Assembly: GCA_947566075.1 (NCBI GenBank)
Contig: CANOIM010000004.1
Coordinates: 121,786-185,785, forward strand
Direction of reading: 5' to 3'
Length of the DNA stretch: 64,000 nucleotides
From: an uncultured Eggerthellaceae bacterium
Lineage (GTDB): Bacteria > Actinomycetota > Coriobacteriia > Coriobacteriales > Eggerthellaceae
Part shown: positions 26,386 to 35,971 of the stretch, piece by piece
Layout of the letters: every line of letters starts with the position of its first letter
How positions within the stretch are numbered: position 1 is the first letter of the stretch
Notes under the pieces: model-generated
Database searches by the model: none
What the model was told of the DNA's origin: nothing
What the model saw: only the letters and a program-made list of their open reading frames with translations
Program-made: the position numbers and the translations under genes

Positions 26386-27300
26386 ATGGAAGGCAAAGCC
26401 ATTCATCGCTGCTTGCACGTGCTTGACCTGGAGAAGTCACTTGCTTTCTATGAACAGGCGCTTGGGATGACCGAAATGCGCCGCATGGGGCCCGAAGACG
26501 GTTCATGGGTCAACGCGTTCATCGGGAACAACGCCTCCGGATTCCAGCTTGAGCTGACCTGGAACCGCGGACGCATAGAGCCCTATGACAATGGCGGTCG
26601 TGATTCGCATATCGCGTTCACGGTACCTGACATCCATGCCGCCCGCACCATTCACGAGCAGATGGGCTGCATCTGCCATGAGAACGAAGCCATGGGGCTG
26701 TACTTCATCGAAGACCCTGACGGTTGCTGGATAGAGATCCTGCCGAAGAAGAGCGAGTTCGCGCCTCAGGCGGGCGTTGACGTGCTGGCCGCCCTGGATG
26801 AGCGACGCAGTCTGCGTCGCTATTCGGGAGAGCCTATCCCCCAGGAACTACTAGACCGCATTCTCCGGGCTGGCCTGCGCTCTGCATCGGGACGCAACCG
26901 GAGGCCGTGGGAGCTCGTCGTCGTACGTGACCAGGAAACGCTAGGCAAGCTTGCTGATTGCCGTGATTCCGGTGCCGCTATGCTCGCTGGGGCTGATGCA
27001 GCCATCGTCGTAGTGGCTAACCCCAAAGCATCTGACACCTGGATAGAAGACTGCTCCATCCTCATGGCGAACATGCACTTAGAAGCATCCGCATCGGGCG
27101 TGGGAAGCTGCTGGATCCAAGGTCGCATGCGCACAGCCGTTGATGGCAGAAGCACGCAGGAGTTCGTTGCGGGGTTGCTGAACATCCCCGAACCCTATCA
27201 GCTTGAAGCCATCCTCTCCCTCGGCATGCCCGAAGAGGTAGCTATGCCCCGCCCGTTCGATGAAGAGCTCTGGGTGAAAGTCCATGAAGAGAGGTTCTAG
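26386..27300 (+). CDS. Fusion of a glyoxalase/VOC domain and a nitroreductase domain
   Basis: The ATG at 26386 follows AGGAGG. Residues 1-125 are a VOC (glyoxalase I-like) domain: HRCLHVLDLEKSLAFYEQAL, SHIAFTVPDI, and FIEDPDGCWIEILP with the metal-binding Glu. Residues 135-304 are an FMN nitroreductase domain: DERRSLRRYSGEPIPQELLD, ASGRNRRPWELVVV, and a C-terminal LSLGMPEE block. The junction is short and has no stop, so the fusion is real in this sequence. A metal-dependent lyase and a flavin reductase in one chain suggest a detoxification role; not provable here. TAGGCT at 26354 may be the -10. Confidence 0.85.
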   Translation: MEGKAIHRCLHVLDLEKSLAFYEQALGMTEMRRMGPEDGSWVNAFIGNNASGFQLELTWNRGRIEPYDNGGRDSHIAFTVPDIHAARTIHEQMGCICHENEAMGLYFIEDPDGCWIEILPKKSEFAPQAGVDVLAALDERRSLRRYSGEPIPQELLDRILRAGLRSASGRNRRPWELVVVRDQETLGKLADCRDSGAAMLAGADAAIVVVANPKASDTWIEDCSILMANMHLEASASGVGSCWIQGRMRTAVDGRSTQEFVAGLLNIPEPYQLEAILSLGMPEEVAMPRPFDEELWVKVHEERF

Positions 27301-27317
27301 CTCAGAAAACCTTTCAC

Positions 27318-27350
27318 CGGATGAACAGGGAACGTAGTCCTGCTCATCCG
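27318..27350. terminator. Shared hairpin between two convergent genes
   Basis: CGGATGAACAGG and CCTGCTCATCCG pair at 11 of 12 positions around a 9-nt loop, between the stops of the VOC-nitroreductase and permease genes. Probably a bidirectional terminator, although the T-runs are weak. Confidence 0.55.
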
Positions 27351-27352
27351 CG

Positions 27353-28555
27353 TTAAAAGCCGCACTGGCGGCAAGTGGCGAACAAAGCAACTAGGAAACC
27401 CAGGTTCAGCACCGTGAATAACCTCAAGAAGCGGCCCACAGAAACACAGGGGTCATCCTTCAGCTTAGGGAACACCTTCGGAACGCTGAGGAAGTGCTGC
27501 AGGGTGATGAGGCTTGCCAGTGATCCAACCAGCGTTCCGGCTCCGCCGATATTCACCCCTGCCAGCAACGGTGCCCAATCGCCCGTAACGTGAGAGAGCA
27601 GCACAGCAGCGGGCACGTTGCTGATCACCTGGCTCAAGGCGGCTGAGGTGAGCAGCCCATCAGATGCCATCAGAGACGTCAGACTCTCCGCGATGAAAGG
27701 CATGCGCGCCATATTGCCAGCGAACAGGAAGAAGCAGACGAACGTGAGCAGAAGCGAATAATCAACCGCCTTCAACGCGCGGCGGTCAGCATAGGCCAAC
27801 ACAAGCGCAACCACTACGACCGCAATGACAGAGGGGATCACACGGAATACCGCCAGGATCGTGAGCAGCAAGAGCAGAGCGTAGGCAGCAAGCCTGCGCC
27901 GTCCCAATGGCAGGCGCGAAGCTGGCTCCATATGGGCAGTCTCATGGTCAGACCCCTTCGTCACGAACCACGTGCCCGCAACGACCATCACCACTGAGAC
28001 AACGAACGGGACGAACATGACGCGCAGGAATCCCAGCAATCCCAGCGAATAGCAGGAATAGAGATAGAGGTTCTGTGGGTTGCCGAAGGGGAGCACCATC
28101 CCGCACAGATTCGCTGCCAACCCCTGCATGACGAACGCAGGCGCAACGTACCTTCCCCACCCCGCCTTGACCAAAGTGGTGGCGGATAACGGCAGCATGA
28201 CGATGAGCGCTAGGTCATTGGTTGCCACCATGGAAAGGGCGCCCGTAGTCAAAACGAGGGCCATGACCACTGAGCGCGGCGTATTGAACTTCTCGATCGC
28301 AATGCGGCCAAGCCGATCGAAGACCCCGAGGTAACGAAAGGCATTCGCCACAGCCAACACGCTGAACAGGCAACCGAGCGTTTCCCAGTCAATATAGGTA
28401 AGGTATACCTCATCGGGAGGCACCACGAACAGGGTGATGACGGCAACCGCGGCCGCAATGAGCAGCACGGCATGTTCACGCACGAAGATGGCCACATGGC
28501 GTGTCAATGGAATGCTTGGCGTATCGGTTTCCTCAGGCATGGTGACATTATGCAT
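27353..28555 (-). CDS. SLC13/ArsB-type membrane permease
   Basis: The 400-aa protein has about 10-11 hydrophobic segments. MVATNDLALIVMLPLS and SQVISNVPAAVLLSH are the paired hairpin motifs (NDxA and SNVPA) of the ion-transporter superfamily of SLC13, CitMHS and ArsB proteins. MVLPFGNPQNLYLY is also characteristic. A sodium- or proton-coupled anion carrier is expected; citrate or another carboxylate is possible, and arsenite is less likely since no ars genes are near. Divergent from the phosphatase-like gene. Confidence 0.85.
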   Translation of the reverse strand: MHNVTMPEETDTPSIPLTRHVAIFVREHAVLLIAAAVAVITLFVVPPDEVYLTYIDWETLGCLFSVLAVANAFRYLGVFDRLGRIAIEKFNTPRSVVMALVLTTGALSMVATNDLALIVMLPLSATTLVKAGWGRYVAPAFVMQGLAANLCGMVLPFGNPQNLYLYSCYSLGLLGFLRVMFVPFVVSVVMVVAGTWFVTKGSDHETAHMEPASRLPLGRRRLAAYALLLLLTILAVFRVIPSVIAVVVVALVLAYADRRALKAVDYSLLLTFVCFFLFAGNMARMPFIAESLTSLMASDGLLTSAALSQVISNVPAAVLLSHVTGDWAPLLAGVNIGGAGTLVGSLASLITLQHFLSVPKVFPKLKDDPCVSVGRFLRLFTVLNLGFLVALFATCRQCGF

Positions 28556-28661
28556 GAATGCTCCTACGCCTCAGCTCAAGCTTAGTCACGCGGCACAGCC
28601 GTCGAGCGGTGCATTTTAGTGCTAGCATGGTGCCCATAGCGTCCCAGACCAAAGGCTGTCC

Positions 28662-29780
28662 ATGAAAAACCCGCTCAAGAAGACCCTCATTATCCTTGGC
28701 GCGATCATTGGGGCGCTTGCGCTGGCCGTTGCTATCTACCTGGCCTACGTCATGCTCTCCTACTATCGCCTTGAAGACAACCTGCCTCTTGAGATTGAAC
28801 AGCCTTTGAACGGACAGGAACCGCCCGTTTTGGATGCGCAAGCATCTCCTGAGCTGACCGTAGTGGCAGCGAACTTGGGATTTGGTGCCTATGGGCCGGA
28901 TTTCGACTTCTTCATGGATGGAGGCACGGGTTCAGTGGCCGAAAACGCCAGTTACGCCACCCAGAACATACGTGGTTCCGCCCAGGCTATCGAAGGCATG
29001 CACCCTGATTTCATCCTGTTCCAAGAGGTGGATGTTGACGGCACCCGCAGCCACCACGTGGATGAATACGCCTTGCTGCGGGAGAGCTTTCCTGCATTCG
29101 CCTCAGTGTTCGCCCAGAACTACGACTCTACCTTCCTGGCATGGCCGCTCACCTCTCCCCACGGGGCGAATCAGGCAGGCATGGTCACCTTCTCAGAGTT
29201 CGCGATGCATGACGCTTTGCGCAGGAGCTTACCCATCTCTGATAGCTTGAGCAAGTTCCTCGACCTTGACCGGTGTTACAGCATAAGCCGCATTCCCACT
29301 TCCGCCGGAGCTGACTTGGTGCTCTTCAACGTTCACCTCTCTGCTTATGGGGCCGATGCCGCCATCATGGAAGCCCAACGCACCATGCTCTTCCAGGATA
29401 TGCAGCAAGAACGGGCCGCGGGCAACTACGTGATCGCGGGCGGCGATTTCAACCATGACATGATCGGCATCTCCAATGAGGTGTATGGGAATCAGACTGA
29501 CACGGATGCCAGCTGGGCGAAACCCTTCAGCTTCGAAAGCGTACCGGCAGGATTCACCATTGCCGCGAAGGCGCAGATCGATGCGGGAACCTTCGCCTCG
29601 GCGGCCACCTGCCGCGATGCGGGGCGGCCCTATGATGGCACGAATGACCGCTGGGTCATGGATGCATTCATCTATTCAGACAATGTGACATGCCTACAGC
29701 AGGAGACCCTTGACTTGGATTTCGCCTATTCTGATCACAACCCCGTCTTCATGCGCTTCTCACTGATCCCGAACACCTGA
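28662..29780 (+). CDS. Membrane-anchored endonuclease/exonuclease/phosphatase-family protein
   Basis: Residues 8-32 form an uncleaved N-terminal membrane anchor after a KNPLKK start, leaving a catalytic domain outside the cell. The EEP fold residues are visible: ELTVVAANLG (Asn), ILFQEVDVDGTRS (metal-binding Glu), LVLFNVHLSAYG (His), VIAGGDFNHD (Asp-Asn) and FAYSDHNPVF (Asp-His). Such enzymes hydrolyse phosphodiesters, for example in lipids or nucleotides. Length 372 aa. TAGCAT at 28623-28628 may be part of its promoter. Confidence 0.85.
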   Translation: MKNPLKKTLIILGAIIGALALAVAIYLAYVMLSYYRLEDNLPLEIEQPLNGQEPPVLDAQASPELTVVAANLGFGAYGPDFDFFMDGGTGSVAENASYATQNIRGSAQAIEGMHPDFILFQEVDVDGTRSHHVDEYALLRESFPAFASVFAQNYDSTFLAWPLTSPHGANQAGMVTFSEFAMHDALRRSLPISDSLSKFLDLDRCYSISRIPTSAGADLVLFNVHLSAYGADAAIMEAQRTMLFQDMQQERAAGNYVIAGGDFNHDMIGISNEVYGNQTDTDASWAKPFSFESVPAGFTIAAKAQIDAGTFASAATCRDAGRPYDGTNDRWVMDAFIYSDNVTCLQQETLDLDFAYSDHNPVFMRFSLIPNT

Positions 29781-29813
29781 CAGACGAAGCCCTCAAGACG
29801 AACGAACAGGCGC

Positions 29814-31316
29814 TCACCCCTGAGACCGTGTGCGGCACACCGCATCCCTCCATCCCGCCAGCAGGTCTTGGCGCCAAGCAGCGGTGCCATGGGGCAGGAA
29901 GATCTCATCTGACGCTGACAATTCTCGAATGGCATCAAGGCTATCCCAAAATCCGCTTGTAAGCCCTGCAAGATAGGCTGCACCAAGCGCAGTGGCCTCT
30001 GCATCTGCAGGACGGCGAACGGGCAAACCCAAGATGTCCGCTTGGAACTGCATGAGGAAATCATTCGCTGATGCTCCGCCATCCACGTTGAGCGAACGCA
30101 GGCCATGGCCCGCATCCTCTTCCATGGCGCCCACCAGATCATAGGTCTGATAGGCCAACGCCTCCAATGCCGCTCGAACCACGTGGGCGCGGGTCGTTCC
30201 TCACGTGAGCCCATAGATGGCCCCGCGCGCTTCTGCGTCCCACCAAGGAGCGCCCAAGCCCGTGAACGCTGGCACCACATACACGCCCCCGGTATTCGGG
30301 ACCGAAGAGGCTATCGAAGATGATTCAGCTACGTCATCTAAGAGGCCCAGCTCATCGCGAAGCCACTGCATGAGCGCACCGGCCATGAATACGCTGCCCT
30401 CTAAAGCATAGTCCACGCCCTTCATCTGCGGCGAAGAGGCGGCAATGGTGGTGAGCAGCCCGTGACTGCTCTCGCAAGCCACATGGCCCGTGTTCATGAG
30501 CAGGAAGCAGCCGGTCCCGTAGGTGTTCTTGGCATCTCCCGCTTCCCAGCATTGCTGACCGAAGAGCGCAGCCTGCTGGTCCCCCGCCACGCCGCATAAA
30601 GGAATGCCCTGCACCACGCCCGGATTCGCCGTAACGCCGAAGAAGCTTGCGGAAGGAAGCACCTTCGGCATCATGCTCTCCGGTATGCCGAACAGCTCCA
30701 GCAGCCATGGGTCCCAGCGGTGCTCGTGGATGTTGTAGAGCATGGTCCTGCTGGCATTGGTCATGTCCGTGGCGTGAACAGACCCGTAGGTGAGCTTCCA
30801 GATCAGCCAGCTGTCCACGGTACCGAATGCCAAGCGGCCTTGCTCTGCCAGATCCCGCGCGCCGGGAACCTCATCCAAGATCCACGCTATCTTGCTGGCA
30901 GAGAAATAGGGGTCCGGGACGAGACCGGTCTTCGCTTTGATGGCGTCGCGCTTTTCCGCATCAGCCGCGATGCGCTCCATCAGAGGTGCCGTGCGCCTGC
31001 ACTGCCAAACGATGGCGTTGTAGATGGGCTCCCCTGTCTCCCGGTCCCATACGAGCGTGGTCTCCCGCTGATTGGTGATGCCGATCGAATCGATCCGAGA
31101 GGTATCCACGTTGTGCGCCAACAGGAGCTCAGTCAACGCCCCCAGTTGAGATGAGAGGATGTCTGCAGGGTCATGTTCCACCCAGCCCGGATGCGGGTAG
31201 ATCTGCTTGAAAGGCCGCTGCATGCGCCCGGCTATGCTGCCATCATGGCGCACGAGCATGGCACGCGAAGACGTTGTGCCCTGGTCGAGCGCTATCACGT
31301 ATCGATCATTCGTCAT
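29814..31316 (-). pseudogene. glpK: Glycerol kinase with an in-frame TGA stop
   Basis: The frame encodes a full-length glycerol kinase (500 residues): [72 protein letters not shown] and [10 protein letters not shown] are classic GlpK blocks. At 30201-30203, after ARGAIYGLT, a TGA replaces the Arg codon of the family's GLTRG sequence; the same frame then continues GTTRAHVVRAALEALAYQT to the normal end. One C-to-T change from CGA to TGA explains it. The truncated 371-aa product would lack the last quarter of the kinase, which includes the ATP-site loop VDGGASANDFL. A sequencing error or readthrough would restore function. No glpF or glpD is adjacent. Confidence 0.9.
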
Positions 31317-31505
31317 CCCTGACCCTCCTTCGCCACCCTTTGCCGCCTCTACAAGAGCCCCAAATCCGCTACACGATAGTACAACAGGGCTGCCATTGTC
31401 CGTGGCATTCTCAGACGCCGATCGTTCTCACGTTGAACGCGGAGGAACGTCCTTTGACTTCGCTTTGTTGCGCGCCTCCTTCGGTCAGAGCACTGCTCAT
31501 CCCTG

Positions 31506-31511
31506 TATAAT
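31506..31511 (+). promoter_or_regulatory. TATAAT -10 box directly before a start codon
   Basis: TATAAT lies 6 nt before the ATG at 31518, preceded by TG one base earlier. Transcription from this box would start at or next to the ATG, giving a leaderless message; no Shine-Dalgarno site is seen. A weak -35 candidate (CGGTCA) lies at 31482-31487. Confidence 0.5.
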
Positions 31512-31517
31512 CAGGTG

Positions 31518-33221
31518 ATGCAACCCATCCATGAGCATCTGGCATCATCAACGGGTTTCCCACCCCAGGGAACCGTACGGCCGCCCGTGCAGGAAACGGC
31601 AGTGCGCCCCTTCCCCACTGAGCAGCAGGCAACTGCCGCGCCACCCCATCGCAACAACATCCTCATCATGTCCCTCTGCACGGCACTCATCTGCCTATGG
31701 GGTTACCAGGTCTTCTGCGGCACCTATAACTTCGATATCTGGTACATCCTCGCTACCGGTCGTGAGATCGTGGAGAATGGAATCCCTTACGAGAACGTCT
31801 TCACGATGCTGGATGGTTTGGCCATCGTCGTGCAGCAGTGGCTGCTTTGCGTCATCTATTTCGCCGTCTATGAGCTGTTCGGCCTTGGCGGCATCAGCCT
31901 TCTGGTCACGCTTGCGTTCTTCGCCACGATCCTCGTGCTCTACCGGATCATCCGCATCAAACGCCGCGACGATTTCGGCGGCGAGTGGGCGCTACTGCTC
32001 CTTTTGCTGGTCATGGTGGTTCTCGCGCCACAGTTCAAGATGGTGTCCACGCCCTTCTCCATTCTGATCCTGTCCAGCATCGTGCTGCTGTTGGAGAAAT
32101 ACCGCCGCGACAGCCGCTGGCCCTGGCTCGGCTGCATCGTGGCGGTGGTCGTCCTTCATATGCAGCTGCATATGTCGTTCATCGTGTTCGATCTGGCCAT
32201 CATCGGTTGCTACCTTATCCCTGATGTCATCACACCGCTGCGCCGCAAGCTAGGCGCGAAGAGGCCAAGTGTGGTGGCGCTGGCTGATGCTGATTACAGG
32301 CGGCTGCCCCTTTTGGTGCTGCTGATCGCTTGCGCGCTGGCAACGCTGATGAACCCTTACGGCATTGATGGTTCGCTCTACCTGCTCAACTCCTATGGAG
32401 CGGCCATGTACGGCAATGTGATTCCCGAACTGCGGCCGCTTTCGCTGTTCGCCTACGGGATGAACGGCCTTTGCGCGCTAGCAACGACGCTCCTCGCCGC
32501 AGCGGCCATCGGCAAAGCAGGTCTGCGACGCATTGACCTGCCAAGCGTGCTGATCTTCGTTGGATGCACATGGCTCGGGTTCTCGAACATGCGCAATCTT
32601 TGGATGCTCGGGCTTCCGGTGGTGCTGCTGGCGGCTGCTGCCATGCGCGGTTGGTACATCCCAAGGATTGCGGAAGCGGCGCGAACGCGTGACAACGTGG
32701 CACCAAGCGGACGGTCCGCTTATCCCAAACAGGTGATCCTCCTCTCGTCGGTCATCTGCGCTGTGGGCGTGGGCGCCTTCGCTCTCCTGGTCGCACTGAA
32801 CTTCACCGCCCTAGACGATAACGCCACGAGCGAACGCTACACCCCCAAAAGCCTGCTGAACGCTATCGCCCGCGACGCCGAGGAAACGGATGCGAGGGCC
32901 AAGCGGGATGACCTGCGGATCTTCAATCCAACGGTGCTCGGAGGCTACATGGAGTGGGAGGGATTCCCCGTCTACAACGATTCGCGCGTCGAGGTGTGGA
33001 ACTCGGCCATCAGTGGGCAGCCACGAAACCTGCATAATGAGTACGTCGACATGACGCTGGGCAAATGGAGCGCAGACCGTTTCGATCAGTTCATCACGGA
33101 AAATGATTTCGACTACCTCATCGCGGAGGCGAACTCGCCGCTGCAGGCCTACCTGAATGCGTCCCCAGAGTTCCAGAACATCCTAGGGACGCAGTACTAC
33201 GAGCTGTACAAGAAGCTCTAG
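31518..33221 (+). CDS. Large polytopic membrane protein, GT-C-glycosyltransferase-like
   Basis: The 567-aa protein has a proline-rich cytoplasmic start, about ten membrane helices (first SLCTALICLWGYQVFC) and a soluble C-terminal domain of about 140 residues. DIWYILATGREI after the first helix resembles the acidic extracytoplasmic loop of GT-C enzymes, and the C-terminal block FNPTVLGGYMEWEGFPVYND is typical of a family of uncharacterised membrane proteins with this layout. A role in cell-surface polysaccharide or lipid glycosylation is possible, without direct evidence. ATG at 31518 preferred over GTG at 31515. Confidence 0.7.
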   Translation: MQPIHEHLASSTGFPPQGTVRPPVQETAVRPFPTEQQATAAPPHRNNILIMSLCTALICLWGYQVFCGTYNFDIWYILATGREIVENGIPYENVFTMLDGLAIVVQQWLLCVIYFAVYELFGLGGISLLVTLAFFATILVLYRIIRIKRRDDFGGEWALLLLLLVMVVLAPQFKMVSTPFSILILSSIVLLLEKYRRDSRWPWLGCIVAVVVLHMQLHMSFIVFDLAIIGCYLIPDVITPLRRKLGAKRPSVVALADADYRRLPLLVLLIACALATLMNPYGIDGSLYLLNSYGAAMYGNVIPELRPLSLFAYGMNGLCALATTLLAAAAIGKAGLRRIDLPSVLIFVGCTWLGFSNMRNLWMLGLPVVLLAAAAMRGWYIPRIAEAARTRDNVAPSGRSAYPKQVILLSSVICAVGVGAFALLVALNFTALDDNATSERYTPKSLLNAIARDAEETDARAKRDDLRIFNPTVLGGYMEWEGFPVYNDSRVEVWNSAISGQPRNLHNEYVDMTLGKWSADRFDQFITENDFDYLIAEANSPLQAYLNASPEFQNILGTQYYELYKKL

Positions 33222-33327
33222 ACGTAGCGCAGCTGAATGCGGGGCGAGGCAAGCTTTATGTCTGCTTGGCTCATTCCCCAGAGTGTGCAATTCAGAATAG
33301 TCCATTGCATACCCATCATCCTTTCGA

Positions 33328-33993
33328 TCATCGTTTACGATGCAAAAGCGATTTCTTGCTCCTTGACTTCTTATCCATTTCGATGGGAGATGCCCAGGAG
33401 GCATCAACCGATCCATAGGTCCTCATCTGGCAGAGCGCTTTCCTCATGGACGCATAGACTGCCTCAGTCCCATCCTCATCAGCCAGGTAGGTTGCAGCTC
33501 GGTCTTCGTCAATGCCAATGCGAGACGCTTCTGCCGCTGCATCTATATTGGCCCCCATGAATATGAACTCCCAACCCAGCTCCTTCTTCGCTTCTATCAG
33601 CTGCTTCACTTTCCCATAGGAATACTTCTGACTTGCATTCTCCATCCCATCTGTTGTGATGACGAAGATGACATTCTTTGCCCGATGGCTTTCGGGAAGG
33701 ATCCTCTGAACCTTGGAGATGTATTTGACCGCTCCCCCAACCGCATCAAGCAGCGCCGTGCAGCCACGCACGTTATACTCCTTCCGAGTCAGCGGCCTCA
33801 CGTAATCGATGCTCTCACGGTCGCAGATGACATCGCTTCGATCATCGAACAAGATGGTGGATACGACCCCATCGCCTTCCATGGCCTTGTGTTCGGCAAG
33901 CACAGAATTGTATCCGCCAATAGTGTCATCTTCGAGGCCCTGCATCGACCCTGACCGGTCAAGGATGAAGACGATCTCCGTGTAATCTTTCAT
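33328..33993 (-). CDS. VWA-domain protein
   Basis: The 221-aa protein is almost all von Willebrand A domain: EIVFILDRSGSMQGLE supplies the MIDAS DxSxS, VRGCTALLDAVG the conserved Thr, and FVITTDGMENAS the Asp. The tail is basic (KKSRSKKSLLHRKR). It is soluble, with no signal. Cytoplasmic VWA proteins of this type (TerY-like) act in metal-dependent protein assemblies. It lies next to the macro-domain gene on the same strand, 113 bp apart, a pairing also known in stress/phosphorylation operons; a shared function is inference. Confidence 0.85.
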   Translation of the reverse strand: MKDYTEIVFILDRSGSMQGLEDDTIGGYNSVLAEHKAMEGDGVVSTILFDDRSDVICDRESIDYVRPLTRKEYNVRGCTALLDAVGGAVKYISKVQRILPESHRAKNVIFVITTDGMENASQKYSYGKVKQLIEAKKELGWEFIFMGANIDAAAEASRIGIDEDRAATYLADEDGTEAVYASMRKALCQMRTYGSVDASWASPIEMDKKSRSKKSLLHRKR

Positions 33994-34106
33994 GGTGCGT
34001 CCTTGTCTCTTCGGTGTTCGTGACGCTTATCACGTTACAAGTCCGCGCCTGCAGTAAGGTAAACCACGAAGCGACATTCAAACAAGGATGCTCACGGGGG
34101 TGCTAG

Positions 34107-35171
34107 CTATCCAAGGATCGGCTGGTCATAGGCGAAGAGCGCCTCATTCACTTGAAAGATGTCGAAGATACCATGGATGAGGAAGTACTCGATGATGATG
34201 TCGAATTTTGAGCTATGAGACAAGATGAATCCAGCACGGGATAGCAATGTCAAGGCGTCTTCGTAGCTAAGGTGCAGAGCGAACGCCAAAGCACATGCCG
34301 TCTTCTTGGTGGGACGATAACCGTCATCCTTGCGGATCTTGGCGAAAAGCTGACGGCTCATATTCGCACGCTTGTATACCACCACATCATCAAGCCCAAG
34401 CTCATCTATGAGCCGCAATACTGTTTGGGAAAATGATTCATCTATCAAAGAGAGCTTCTCTTCAAGGGTCTGCTCGGCGCGGTCAAACCGAGCTAATGGT
34501 TCTTCCCTTTCAGCCATTGGATAAGACGCATTTTGAGGAAGAGCTGACCCGCAAAAAACCTGGGGGTATTCCCAAGAATGATCTTCAAGATCCAGAAAGA
34601 GGCCTAGGTCATTTGAGCGCAGATGCGCCGGGAGATGCTCATCTATGTAAACGTCATCGATGTACTCTTCGATCTCATCGAAGAGTACACGCCCTTCACG
34701 CACGGATTCACGATCGAAAAGCACGAGCCAAACGTCCGATTCATGGTCTTCAAGGAAATCTCTGATCGCACGAGTCTCAATGGCCAAAGCCTCTCCCACG
34801 GGATATCGGAACGAACCAGCAGATAGAAGCGGGAGCGAGATGCTCCTGGCCCCTGCAGCATGAGCCATCAAAAGAGATTCGGTCACGCACGAGGAAAGGG
34901 CGTCCGGCTCACCAGACAGCCCACCTGTCCAGACAGGACCAACAGCATGGACGATGACCTTCGCAGGGAAGCCGAACGCTGGCGTGGTTACCGCTTTGCC
35001 CACAGCGCACCCTCCAAGCTCATCGCACGCCGCTTGCAAGCGTTCCCGCCCGGCGATCCGAGCGACCGCCGCACCAGCGCCTCCATCAATGCGCAGTGCA
35101 GGATTCGCTGGTATCACTACAGCGTCTGTGCTCATATTCGCTAGGTCATCTCTGACGATATGCAGCGGCAT
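34107..35171 (-). CDS. Macro-domain protein with C-terminal helical (HTH-like) domain
   Basis: Residues 1-140 form a macro domain: TDAVVIPANPALRIDGGAG has the ADP-ribose-binding Asn and Gly loop, VIHAVGPVW and SLPLLSAGSFRYP follow. The middle 80 residues are acidic. Residues about 245-354 (SFSQTVLRLIDELGLDDVVV, KRANMSRQLFAKIRKDDGYR, KKTACALAFALHLSYEDALT) look like an XRE-type helix-turn-helix followed by helices. Macro domains bind or hydrolyse ADP-ribose, and such two-domain proteins occur near toxin and stress genes. Start taken at MPLHIV (35171), three codons inside the longest frame. Confidence 0.85.
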   Translation of the reverse strand: MPLHIVRDDLANMSTDAVVIPANPALRIDGGAGAAVARIAGRERLQAACDELGGCAVGKAVTTPAFGFPAKVIVHAVGPVWTGGLSGEPDALSSCVTESLLMAHAAGARSISLPLLSAGSFRYPVGEALAIETRAIRDFLEDHESDVWLVLFDRESVREGRVLFDEIEEYIDDVYIDEHLPAHLRSNDLGLFLDLEDHSWEYPQVFCGSALPQNASYPMAEREEPLARFDRAEQTLEEKLSLIDESFSQTVLRLIDELGLDDVVVYKRANMSRQLFAKIRKDDGYRPTKKTACALAFALHLSYEDALTLLSRAGFILSHSSKFDIIIEYFLIHGIFDIFQVNEALFAYDQPILG

Positions 35172-35527
35172 GGCCCGCACACCTCCTGACTAAGATCAGT
35201 TGCAAATCCATACCACCGAAAGGATAGCTAAACGCCTTGCCGACCGTGTCCTATACCGAGGACACATACGACATTTAAAGCAAGTGCATTGATGAAGTGA
35301 AGCATGGCTACGTCCAGAGGAACAACAGCTAGCCAATATTCAAGTGGGATGCTCACGATCGACAAGCGACTCTCTTGACCTGCACGCTCTCTTGATCTGA
35401 TGCGCAATTTGGAACGTCCCGATTGCATCCACCTTTGATCTACCTATATAAATCTTCACATCTGCTTGCTATAATCAATCCATCTGTCGGGGTCGTTTCG
35501 GACGTAAGCCCAAGGGAGCCACTAAGG
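35172..35527. other. 356-bp gap with no recognised feature
   Basis: Lies between the macro-domain start and the end of the PBECR-like gene. A 66-codon minus-strand frame (35228-35428) exists but has no good start site or recognisable motif. I see no RNA gene or strong hairpin. Confidence 0.4.
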
Positions 35528-35971
35528 CTAGCACGAGGCACCCGACCGATCCCTCTTCCACATCGTTTTGATCTGTAGCTTCCTTTTACCACGCTGTATG
35601 GTCACCACATACACAGTACCTCCGACGTCTTTCTGCAAAAGGAACTTCTTATTGCCCAGCTTATCCGTACCGGTCAATTCGCAGCTGTCGAACTCATTCA
35701 ACACTTCGGGAATGCAAGCAAAATCTCCTGGAACGATTGTATGTTGCCCACGCTCTTCCTCCCCTATACCATGCCTGCGTTTGATGTGGCGGATATCGCT
35801 ATCGGTAATGAATACAAGCTCCAGCTTTTCGTCAAAATGGATTCTCATCGCATCGACGAGTTTCTCGCTCACATCAATACCGATATTGATTCGTGCGTCA
35901 CTTCCCTCCCAAATGCTTTCTGCAGCACCAACAAGGAGCAAGCTCTCTGGATATGTTTTTAAGAAGCCCAT
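35528..35971 (-). CDS. PBECR-like nuclease domain protein (toxin-like)
   Basis: The 147-aa protein ends with blocks typical of the phage-Barnase-EndoU-ColicinE5/D-RelE (PBECR) nuclease group: FITDSDIRHIKRRHG with two catalytic-type His, an acidic stretch before CIPEVLNEFD, LTGTDKLGNKKFLLQK, and the C-terminal IQRGKRKLQIKTMWKR. In phages this domain is fused to structural or polyvalent proteins; here it stands alone after an antitoxin gene. Residues 1-50 have no clear assignment. It overlaps the decayed toxin frame by 13 bp, so it belongs to the same transcript as the YefM-like antitoxin. Confidence 0.65.
   Translation of the reverse strand: MGFLKTYPESLLLVGAAESIWEGSDARINIGIDVSEKLVDAMRIHFDEKLELVFITDSDIRHIKRRHGIGEEERGQHTIVPGDFACIPEVLNEFDSCELTGTDKLGNKKFLLQKDVGGTVYVVTIQRGKRKLQIKTMWKRDRSGASC

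Noticed and set aside
30201..30203. TGA in glpK as a selenocysteine codon
   Set aside because: The family has Arg here, not Cys, and no SECIS-like hairpin follows; a nonsense mutation is simpler.
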